DNA of 64,000 nucleotides from NCBI RefSeq assembly GCF_003024155.1, contig NZ_CP028136.1:1798001-1862000 (forward strand), given 5' to 3'. The translations under genes and the position numbers were made by a program. Shown piece by piece: positions 55,405 through 62,547 of this stretch. The first letter of the stretch is position 1, and each line of letters begins with the position of its first letter. The notes beneath the pieces were generated by a model. It saw nothing but the letters and a program-made list of their open reading frames with translations, was not told where the DNA came from and did no database searches. Origin of the DNA: Christiangramia fulva. Lineage in GTDB: Bacteria > Bacteroidota > Bacteroidia > Flavobacteriales > Flavobacteriaceae.

Positions 55405-55468
55405 TGTCAGGCTGATCGGAGTCGAAGCCGGGTTTGGTTATCACATTTCGACTCCGCTCAATGTGACA
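55405..55468. repeat. Hairpin unit R3 of the GIY-YIG array
   Basis: 121 bases after R2; spacer again contains aaatatttcgaagtaattct. Left arm has gctgatcgg in place of gctgagcgg. The array ends here, 40 bases before the P450 start. Confidence 0.85.
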
Positions 55469-55508
55469 ATTGAAGTATCAGCTTTTAATAAAGCAGAATG
55501 AATTATCC

Positions 55509-56837
55509 ATGAAAAAAGAAAATAATATCCCCGAAGTTCCACTTTCCAAATTTCTTAAGCATTCAGCTAATATTCTTAAAAATCCACTTCCCTTTCACCA
55601 TGAGAATTTTGAAGAAAAAGGTGATACTTTCCGGCTGAATATTGGCATCGGTAAATCGGTGATCTTTTCGAGGGATGCTGCTTTCGCTGAATATGTGCTT
55701 CAGAAGAACCAAAAGAACTATATAAAATCAACAATTCAGACTAAAGATCTTGCGAAATATATCGGCAGGGGATTGCTAACGTCAGATGGTGAACACTGGC
55801 GAAAACAGCGCAAGCTCATTCAGCCGGCCTTTCATAAAAAACAACTCGCCAAATTGCTCGGAGCCATCAAGCAGGCAATTTTAGAAGAGATTCCAAAGTT
55901 AAAAACTGATGAAACTTTTGATGTTTTTCCGTTTTTTAATGATCTCGCATTTCAAACAGTAGTAAAATCTCTTTTTAGCAGTGCCGCGACGCAGGAAGAG
56001 ATCAATCGGCTTCAGTTCATTACCGAATCGGCTCAAAAGATGCTCGTTCGGGAACTTCGCCAGCCTTATCTGGGTTGGTGGTTTAAAATAAGCGGAAAAA
56101 TTGAACATTATCTGAAGCTTACGCGGGAATCAAGGCAAATTCTGCAAAAAATTGTTGATGAAAGGCGCAGGTCTGATGAAAAATATGATGATTTGCTGGA
56201 TATGCTCCTGGAAGCGAGGTACGATGATGGTAATTCTATGGATGATGAGCAATTAATAGATGAAATTCTTGTGTTGTTTATCGCCGGCCATGAAACCACT
56301 TCTAATGCCCTGAGTTTTATTTCCCAGCTACTGGCGCTAAATCCGGAATGGCAGGATAAGATTTTTGAGGAAACTCAAAATCAGGCTTCAGAAGATCTTA
56401 TGGCTGTTGTTACAAATTCACCTGTTACCCAGCAGGTAATAGAAGAAGGAATGCGCCTGTTTCCGCCAGCTTATTTTATTGACCGGGTAAATATCGAGGA
56501 TGATGAGTTTAACGGGAAATTTTTTCCGGCGGGATCAAATTTATTGTTTTCCATTTATGAAATTCATCGGCATCCTGATCTTTGGCAGCGACCTGATGAA
56601 TTCCTCCCGCAGCGATTTTCTGAAAATCCGAAACAATATTCTTCACAATATTTTCCATTCGGCGCGGGCCCCAGAAAATGTATAGGCAATAATTTCGCCA
56701 TGTTCGAAATGATCATTGCGGTTCAGGAAATTATTTCAAAATATACCATTCTACCTGTCAAAGATGAGATTGAGATCAAACCTTTAATTACTCTGAAGCC
56801 GAAGAATGCACTTCTGAAGTTTATGAATAGAACTTGA
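55509..56837 (+). CDS. Cytochrome P450
   Basis: 442 residues. I-helix oxygen-activation motif AGHETTSNAL, K-helix ExxR (EEGMRL), PERF-like region DEFLPQRFSE and heme-binding FPFGAGPRKCIGNNFAMFEM with the cysteine ligand at 391. The ATG at 55509 is favoured; the upstream in-frame extension to 55470 falls in the repeat end. Soluble, no membrane anchor, similar to the self-standing class related to CYP102/CYP4-like heads. Substrate and redox partner cannot be told; no ferredoxin or reductase gene is adjacent. Confidence 0.93.
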   Translation: MKKENNIPEVPLSKFLKHSANILKNPLPFHHENFEEKGDTFRLNIGIGKSVIFSRDAAFAEYVLQKNQKNYIKSTIQTKDLAKYIGRGLLTSDGEHWRKQRKLIQPAFHKKQLAKLLGAIKQAILEEIPKLKTDETFDVFPFFNDLAFQTVVKSLFSSAATQEEINRLQFITESAQKMLVRELRQPYLGWWFKISGKIEHYLKLTRESRQILQKIVDERRRSDEKYDDLLDMLLEARYDDGNSMDDEQLIDEILVLFIAGHETTSNALSFISQLLALNPEWQDKIFEETQNQASEDLMAVVTNSPVTQQVIEEGMRLFPPAYFIDRVNIEDDEFNGKFFPAGSNLLFSIYEIHRHPDLWQRPDEFLPQRFSENPKQYSSQYFPFGAGPRKCIGNNFAMFEMIIAVQEIISKYTILPVKDEIEIKPLITLKPKNALLKFMNRT

Positions 56838-56919
56838 GAAATAAAGATTATTTTCTAGAATTCTTTAGGTATATTTATGGTTATCTATTTGTAAAATAGT
56901 CACTTAAGACTTATTCTCT

Positions 56920-57798
56920 GTGGAGAAATTGCAGCAAACGGGTATATATGAAACATCCGGCATTCATCTCAAATTTGGAGCCGGGATTAATTCCATTGGA
57001 GAATATAAAATTCCGTATTCCATCATTGAAACTTCTATAAAAGGTTGGTACCGTACCTTTTTTCCAAGAATTGGGTATCTCGTTTTCAATTTATATACAG
57101 GTCAAGATTTTAAATGCCGATTTTTAAATTACCACAAAACTTCAGGCTATACGAATGTTCTTTATATAACCGGATTATTATCAGAAAATTCTCTTCATTT
57201 TGAACAACATGGTATGGGAAAAGGATATGCGGTGAAAGTACATCCTGTGGTAGGATATTATTTTCTAAAAATTCCTATGTGTGAAATTGTGGATAGGCAA
57301 ATACAAATCTCAAATGTTTTGGAGAACAATGGAAGAACCCTGCGATACCTTGAAAAAAATGAAATGTTCCATTCTTTCGATAATTCTTACTTGAAAGAGG
57401 AACTTGCAAAAATTTTACCTCCCCGACGCCTGTATCTTCAAGATCCAATTTATCATGCTGTAAATTTTATTCGGAAAATGGGTGGACAGCTAACCATAAA
57501 ACAACTGTCAGCTAAGTTTTGTATGAGTGAAAGAAATTTTAACCGAAAGTTTTTGCTAAAAGTGGGGCTATCTGCCCAGGCATATTGTAAAATATGGCAA
57601 ATTGTAAGTGTAATTAATTTTATTCATCGAAATCCATTATTAAGCTTATCTGAAATTGCTTTTAAAACCGGATATTATGATGTGGCTCATTTGGCACATG
57701 ACTTTAAGAAAAAAGTTTCTCTTTCCCCTTCTAGTTTTCGGGAGGATATAATTCCCATTACGGAAAAATATCTCGACGCTCCGGAAAGCATTCTTTAA
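56920..57798 (+). CDS. AraC-family transcription regulator
   Basis: 292 residues from GTG 56920. N-terminal sensing part (about 1-165) of a type seen in flavobacterial AraC proteins (IPYSIIETSIKGWYRTFFP, VHPVVGYYFLKIP), no known ligand. C-terminal double helix-turn-helix: LTIKQLSAKFCMSERNFNRKFLLKVGLSAQAY and LSLSEIAFKTGYYDVAHLAHDFKKKVSLSPSSF (key SEIAFKTGYYDVAHL). Lies between the P450 and a secreted lipoprotein gene, both on the same strand; either could be a target. Confidence 0.85.
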   Translation: MEKLQQTGIYETSGIHLKFGAGINSIGEYKIPYSIIETSIKGWYRTFFPRIGYLVFNLYTGQDFKCRFLNYHKTSGYTNVLYITGLLSENSLHFEQHGMGKGYAVKVHPVVGYYFLKIPMCEIVDRQIQISNVLENNGRTLRYLEKNEMFHSFDNSYLKEELAKILPPRRLYLQDPIYHAVNFIRKMGGQLTIKQLSAKFCMSERNFNRKFLLKVGLSAQAYCKIWQIVSVINFIHRNPLLSLSEIAFKTGYYDVAHLAHDFKKKVSLSPSSFREDIIPITEKYLDAPESIL

Positions 57799-58009
57799 TT
57801 GTCTGATTTTTACAGTAATCCTATTTCCGCATTTTAATAAATTGAAAGTGAAATAACCTATTTTCTATCGGTGAGTAAAAGGTTATAATAAATTTATTAG
57901 ACCTTAAAAGTGTAAAAAGATTGTGTGATAACAAATACAAATCCTAACTGCTCCTAACAATGACTGCCCTCACATTAAATGTATTTATTAATTTAAAATA
58001 GAGGTTAAA

Positions 58010-59152
58010 ATGAAAAAATTTAACATTCAAATCACAAACGAAGTCTGCCTTGTGAGTCTCGTCTTTTTCCTGACTTTCCTGGTTTCGTGTTCTAAAGAGG
58101 AAAGTGTTGCTGACATTCCTGAACTTCAAGCAGTTTCTTTACATGGAAATGTACCAACTGATAAAAAAGGAAATGTAAACGTCACGGTTACCGAGTTTGC
58201 ATCTAACATTCCGTCACCACGCGGTCTTAAGTTTGGACCTGACGGATACCTGTATGTAGCAAGTGCCGGAACGGGAGGAACTACTCTTTTAACTTCATGC
58301 GAACAGGTGATTCCTCCGGTTGGGCCCTATCTTGGAGGAAATACTTCTTCTATTCTGAAAATTTCTCCTGCCGGTGTAATTACTAATCTTGTAAGTCAAT
58401 TGCCTTCTGATGTGAATGCTCTTGGTTTTACCATGGGAGTTGCAGATATTGAATTTGTTGAAAATCAACTTTACGCTTTGCTCGACGCAGGATGTTCTCA
58501 TGGCAATCCTGATTATCCAACTTCGGTGATAAAGGTTAATAACGACGGAAGCTGGTCTGTGGTGGCGAATATTAGCGATTACTTAGCCAACAATCCTGTT
58601 GCTGCTCCAGAGGAAGATGATTTTGAACCGGATGGAACTCTCTATGATCTCATTAATGTTAGAGGAAATTTATATTCCGTTGAGCCAAACCGTGGCGATT
58701 TAATTAAGATTACCACCGATGGAACAATCACACGCGTACTTGATTTTTCGGCTCAGTATGGACATAATGTTCCTACTTCAATTGCTTTCCACGGCAATTT
58801 TTATGTGGGCAATTTAAGAACTTTTCCGCTGGTTAAAGGTAGTTCAAAAATTTTCAAAGTAACTCCCGATGGAGAGGTAAAGATCTGGGCAGAAGATTTT
58901 ACAGGGATTTTAGGAGTAGCTTTTGATGCTCAAAACAGAATGTATGTGCTGGAAACTTCAGCGGTAGATAATGGTCCGGCTCCTGGTACAGGAAGAGTGG
59001 TTAGGTTAAATAATGATCATTCCAGGGATGTAATTATTGACAATCTAACCTTTCCCACTGGGATGACGTTTGGTCCAGAGGGAGCTCTTTATATTTCAAA
59101 TGCTGGTTTTGGTCCTCCGGTGGGGCAAATTCTTAAAGTGGAATTCAATTAA
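58010..59152 (+). CDS. ScyD/ScyE-like secreted lipoprotein
   Basis: 380 residues. Signal peptide with lipobox FLVSCSKEE (Cys27), then an all-beta, propeller-like domain of the ScyD/ScyE type: PSPRGLKFGPDGYLYVASAGTGG, GNTSSILKISPAGVITNLVS, EPNRGDLIKITTDGTITRVLDF, FPTGMTFGPEGALYISNAGFG. Name comes from cyanobacterial scytonemin clusters, but the family is wide and the role here is unknown. The leader region (57799-58009) is A+T-rich with no clear promoter. A terminator follows. Confidence 0.85.
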   Translation: MKKFNIQITNEVCLVSLVFFLTFLVSCSKEESVADIPELQAVSLHGNVPTDKKGNVNVTVTEFASNIPSPRGLKFGPDGYLYVASAGTGGTTLLTSCEQVIPPVGPYLGGNTSSILKISPAGVITNLVSQLPSDVNALGFTMGVADIEFVENQLYALLDAGCSHGNPDYPTSVIKVNNDGSWSVVANISDYLANNPVAAPEEDDFEPDGTLYDLINVRGNLYSVEPNRGDLIKITTDGTITRVLDFSAQYGHNVPTSIAFHGNFYVGNLRTFPLVKGSSKIFKVTPDGEVKIWAEDFTGILGVAFDAQNRMYVLETSAVDNGPAPGTGRVVRLNNDHSRDVIIDNLTFPTGMTFGPEGALYISNAGFGPPVGQILKVEFN

Positions 59153-59160
59153 CCAATCAG

Positions 59161-59194
59161 AAAAAACCGTCTCACTAATTTTAGACGGTTTTTT
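59161..59194 (+). terminator. Terminator after the ScyD-like gene
   Basis: aaaaaaccgtct and agacggtttttta form an 11-pair stem with an A+T-rich loop and T run, starting eight bases after the stop. Confidence 0.9.
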
Positions 59195-59655
59195 AAATTG
59201 TATAGTAGTGGAAATTAGAATTCTGAAAAATTCTACTAATTATTTCTTTTTTTAATTCTTTAAAAACCGGGTGTTTAAGAAGACTATTGAGGAACTTTCT
59301 TTTGATTAACCAAAAACATGTCAGGTTGACCAAGAACGAAGTAAAATATCTAAGTTTTTTAGCCATGGAATTTCAATAGCTGAATTTCTGTTAGGTGGAG
59401 AGGCTTGACCTGAAAATGAACTTGATAGTACACAAACAAGTCTGGTCTAAAATTTCAATAATTTGGAGAATTTGTGGCATTTTCAGCAATACCAACGCGT
59501 TAACTTTAAGAGGTTATATTAGATAAGGGTCATCATCATCAAAAATCACCATCACCCGATTTACTGTTTATCCCTTATGTTATTTCCGATTGAAAATAAA
59601 TTTAAATACTGATTTTCAGTATATTGGTATTTGATCTAACTAACTTCTTTATATC
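59195..59655. other. Gene-free gap before the DUF4242-AraC gene
   Basis: About 460 bases without a supported gene on either strand. The only structure seen is the palindrome near its right end. The stretch 59300-59500 has a less A+T-rich composition with stops in all frames and may be a decayed gene, but no family can be recognised. Confidence 0.5.
59606..59622 (+). promoter_or_regulatory. Palindrome upstream of the DUF4242-AraC regulator
   Basis: atactga ttt tcagtat, a perfect 7-base inverted repeat with three central bases, 34 bases before the ATG. Its spacing suits an operator overlapping the promoter, possibly for autoregulation. Confidence 0.4.
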
Positions 59656-60753
59656 ATGCCAGTCTTTATGGATCTTCATATCGGCCAGGGCTTAACTGCC
59701 GAAGATATTGCCATGGCCCACCAGATGGACCTGAAAATTCAGGGAGATTTCGATTGTAAGTGCCTAACCTACTGGTTTGATAAGGAAAGAGGAAACGCTT
59801 ATTGTTTAGTAGATGCTCCCAGTAAGGAAGCGGTTTATGAATTGCACAGAAACAGTCATAAACAGCTGCCAGATGAAATTATTGAAGTAGATCGCAGGGT
59901 GATCAAGGCATTTTTGGGAAGAATACATGATCCCGAGGTAGTAGACTACATGATAGATCAAAAAATAAAGGTTTTTAATGATCCTGCATTCAGAGTTCTT
60001 CTGATGCTTAGAATTAGAGATCGGCAGCGGCTGGTGCATGAACTGGGGGAAAAGAAGGCCGGGGAATATTTAAATGCCTTTGAAAAAGTTTCGCAACATC
60101 AGATCTTAAAAAACAACGGAATGGCTGCCGAGAGTGGAAAGGGCGTAACCGTGGCCACTTTTACTTCAGCCATTCAGGCGGTAATTTGCGCCATCGATAT
60201 TCAGAATTTTCTCCACAATGATCTTGAAAAAATTGATTTGAAGATTGGTATTCATGCAGGGCAGCCTGTAGAAAAAAATCCTGGATTATTTGAGAATACC
60301 CTGCGGTTTATCCGTTTTATCTGTTGTTTTGAAAACAGTAGTAATATTATAGTATCTCATACTGTAACTAATTTGATGGAAAGTGCTCAAAATAGTACAC
60401 TTTTAAACTCTCCTTCGGTTCGATGTATTTCAAAAGCCGATGAAAATTTCCTTAAAAGCCTGATTGAAGTAATTTACAATAACTGGCAGAATCCTCTTTT
60501 TGAAATGAAGGATTATCTAAACACCATGTCTATGAGCAAATCCCAATTTTACCGCCGCTGTATAGAGACCACCGGCCATTCTTTTAACCGCGTACTTCGG
60601 GAATATAGATTGCATCAGGCCCTGGAAAAGCTTATGAAAACTGAAAAAAATGTCGCGGAAACAGCCTTCGCCAGCGGATTTAACAGCCCTTCATATTTTA
60701 CAAAATGCTTTCAGAAACATTTTAATATTCATCCTTCCGAATATCTAAATTAA
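59656..60753 (+). CDS. DUF4242 - cyclase-like - AraC regulator
   Basis: 365 residues in three parts. Residues 1-80 match DUF4242 (SCO4226-like, nickel-binding fold): PVFMDLHIGQGLTAEDIAMAHQMD, YWFDKERGNAYCLVDAPSKEAVYELH. Residues about 110-260 resemble a class III nucleotide cyclase domain (VTVATFTSAIQAVICAIDIQNF, LKIGIHAGQP, LRFIRFICCFENSSNIIVSHTVTNLM) but without the metal-binding aspartates, so it is unlikely to be active. Residues about 270-365 are an AraC helix-turn-helix pair (YLNTMSMSKSQFYRRCIETTGHSFNRVL, NVAETAFASGFNSPSYFTKCFQKHF). A sensor-regulator; ligand unknown. Confidence 0.85.
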   Translation: MPVFMDLHIGQGLTAEDIAMAHQMDLKIQGDFDCKCLTYWFDKERGNAYCLVDAPSKEAVYELHRNSHKQLPDEIIEVDRRVIKAFLGRIHDPEVVDYMIDQKIKVFNDPAFRVLLMLRIRDRQRLVHELGEKKAGEYLNAFEKVSQHQILKNNGMAAESGKGVTVATFTSAIQAVICAIDIQNFLHNDLEKIDLKIGIHAGQPVEKNPGLFENTLRFIRFICCFENSSNIIVSHTVTNLMESAQNSTLLNSPSVRCISKADENFLKSLIEVIYNNWQNPLFEMKDYLNTMSMSKSQFYRRCIETTGHSFNRVLREYRLHQALEKLMKTEKNVAETAFASGFNSPSYFTKCFQKHFNIHPSEYLN

Positions 60754-60899
60754 AAGTTTGGTATTATGAACTTTTTGTACAAGTAATTGAATTTTTTGTT
60801 ACATGCTTTAAAACAGGTTAAAGCTACATTGTATTAGCATACTGGATGGTGTGAAACACGCAATGCATTCAGAAATGTTCTAACCAAAAATTCACAATT

Positions 60900-61457
60900 A
60901 TGAAAGACAAAATCTTTTTTGGCCGATGGCTCTGGAACAGAGTAATTGGCAATTTAGCAATGTTGACTTTATTATTTTTTTATTCCTGTAGCACGGAGCC
61001 AGCTAATGACGAAGAACTACTGCAATTGGATCTTAAAGCTCCAGTTCATTTTGATACCTGGCAGGATCAGATAGACTGGCTCACTCAAAAGTCGCGATCT
61101 TTTCACAACATTAAGGCTGGAATGGCTCAAGGATGGAGTATTCAGGCTACCGATTATTGGGCTCATATGGGGTATCATTATCTCAATATGGATTATGCCG
61201 ATGGCATTTTTGAGTTTGATAAGCCAGAAATGTTGTTGTATGCCCCAGATGGAGAGGGAGGCATGAAGTTCGTAGCTGTGGAATATCTCGTTTTCGTCCC
61301 CGATCCGGATAATCCTGGTCTGCCACCAGAAGGTTTTATTGGTGATGCTGATGAGTGGGAGTATAATGCTGATGTTGAGGCATGGACACTTCATGCGTGG
61401 ATTGGAATGGCAAACAAAGACGGTGTTTTTGCTCATTTAAACTTTGACCTTCCTTAA
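60900..61457 (+). CDS. Putative lipoprotein of unknown function
   Basis: 185 residues, family not recognised. Membrane-targeting start with lipobox-like LLFFYSCSTEP near residue 30, then a soluble domain rich in Trp, Tyr and His: FDTWQDQIDWLTQKS, WAHMGYHYLNMDYADG, DNPGLPPEGFIGDADEW (as PGLPPEGFIGDADEWEYN) and WTLHAWIGMANKDGVF. The pattern of a histidine-centred HMGYHY and LHAWIGM repeat suggests ligand or metal binding, but this is only inference. Sits 146 bases after the DUF4242-AraC gene with the same direction, so regulation by it is possible. Confidence 0.7.
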   Translation: MKDKIFFGRWLWNRVIGNLAMLTLLFFYSCSTEPANDEELLQLDLKAPVHFDTWQDQIDWLTQKSRSFHNIKAGMAQGWSIQATDYWAHMGYHYLNMDYADGIFEFDKPEMLLYAPDGEGGMKFVAVEYLVFVPDPDNPGLPPEGFIGDADEWEYNADVEAWTLHAWIGMANKDGVFAHLNFDLP

Positions 61458-61486
61458 GAGTTATTTTGATGGAATTTTTATATTTC

Positions 61487-61518
61487 AAAACCCTTCAAAA
61501 TTTTGAAGGGTTTATTTT
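61487..61518 (+). terminator. Terminator after the unknown lipoprotein
   Basis: aaacccttcaaaa directly followed by ttttgaagggttt, a perfect 13-base inverted repeat, and then tattttt. Confidence 0.85.
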
Positions 61519-61568
61519 TCTCCTGAAATAGATAATTGTAGTATTATGAATAGCTTTGTCACGAGATT

Positions 61569-62492
61569 TTGAATACGAAACAAAAACATACCCGGCTAAT
61601 CAAAGCCGAAGCAAAACGCCTCGGCTTTATGTCTTGTGGTATCTCAAAGGCCGAATTTCTGGAAGAAGAAGCGCCGAGACTGGAAAAATGGCTTTCTGAA
61701 GAAAGGCATGGTGAAATGCGCTATATGGAAAATCATTTCGATAAGCGTCTGGATCCAACCAAACTTGTTCCTGACTCCAAATCGGTGATCTCCCTTTTGC
61801 TGAATTACTATCCGGAAAAATTTCAGCGTGAAGATTCTTATAAGATCAGCAAATATGCCTATGGAAGGGATTATCATTTCATTATAAAAGATAAATTAAA
61901 GAGCCTGCTGAGTTTTCTTCAGGATGAAATTGGGGAAATACATGGCCGGGCTTTTGTAGATTCCGCGCCTGTTCTTGATAAAGCCTGGGCGGCAAAAAGC
62001 GGACTCGGCTGGATTGGCAAAAATTCCAATCTTCTTACAAAGCAGGTAGGAAGTTTCTATTTTATTGCTGAACTGATCGTTGATCTTGAACTGGAATACG
62101 ACACTCCGGTGACCGATCATTGCGGCAGCTGTACTGCCTGTATTGATGCCTGCCCTACCAATGCGATCTACGAGCCTTACCGGGTAGATGGCAGCAAATG
62201 TATCTCTTATTTTACTATTGAATTAAAAGATGAGCTGCCTGGTTCCTATCGCGACAAATTTGAAGACTGGATGTTCGGCTGTGATATCTGCCAGGACGTA
62301 TGCCCCTGGAATCGCTTTTCCAAATCTCATAATGAGCCGCTTTTTGATCCACATCCTAAGCTGCTTGAGAATGATAAAAAAGACTGGGAAGAGATCACAC
62401 GGGAGACTTTCAATGAGATTTTTAGGAAATCTGCTGTGAAAAGGACCAAATATGAAGGCTTGAAAAGAAATATACGCTTTTTAAAAGATTAG
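61569..62492 (+). CDS. queG: Epoxyqueuosine reductase
   Basis: 307 residues; reduces epoxyqueuosine to queuosine in tRNA, using cobalamin and iron-sulfur clusters. Blocks seen: [62 protein letters not shown] (key [11 protein letters not shown]...GLGWIGKN), and the ferredoxin motifs [16 protein letters not shown] and [13 protein letters not shown]. Start TTG 61569 is the only reasonable one: no in-frame ATG precedes the conserved region. Length is slightly short at the C-terminus, normal for Bacteroidota versions without the HEAT-like tail. Confidence 0.94.
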   Translation: MNTKQKHTRLIKAEAKRLGFMSCGISKAEFLEEEAPRLEKWLSEERHGEMRYMENHFDKRLDPTKLVPDSKSVISLLLNYYPEKFQREDSYKISKYAYGRDYHFIIKDKLKSLLSFLQDEIGEIHGRAFVDSAPVLDKAWAAKSGLGWIGKNSNLLTKQVGSFYFIAELIVDLELEYDTPVTDHCGSCTACIDACPTNAIYEPYRVDGSKCISYFTIELKDELPGSYRDKFEDWMFGCDICQDVCPWNRFSKSHNEPLFDPHPKLLENDKKDWEEITRETFNEIFRKSAVKRTKYEGLKRNIRFLKD

Positions 62493-62516
62493 ATTTCTAA
62501 TTAGCTTCAGCCTTAC

Positions 62517-62524
62517 TACCTTTG
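62517..62524 (+). promoter_or_regulatory. -7 box of maeB
   Basis: TACCTTTG fits TAnnTTTG exactly. The predicted start point near 62530 favours the second in-frame ATG (62548) as maeB start. Confidence 0.55.
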
Positions 62525-62547
62525 TTTATCCGCCAAAAATGGAAATT

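Noticed and set aside
54549..55508. CRISPR array around the GIY-YIG gene
   Set aside because: Units are about 122 bases, the spacers are related to each other and to the gene's 3' end, and no cas genes are present.
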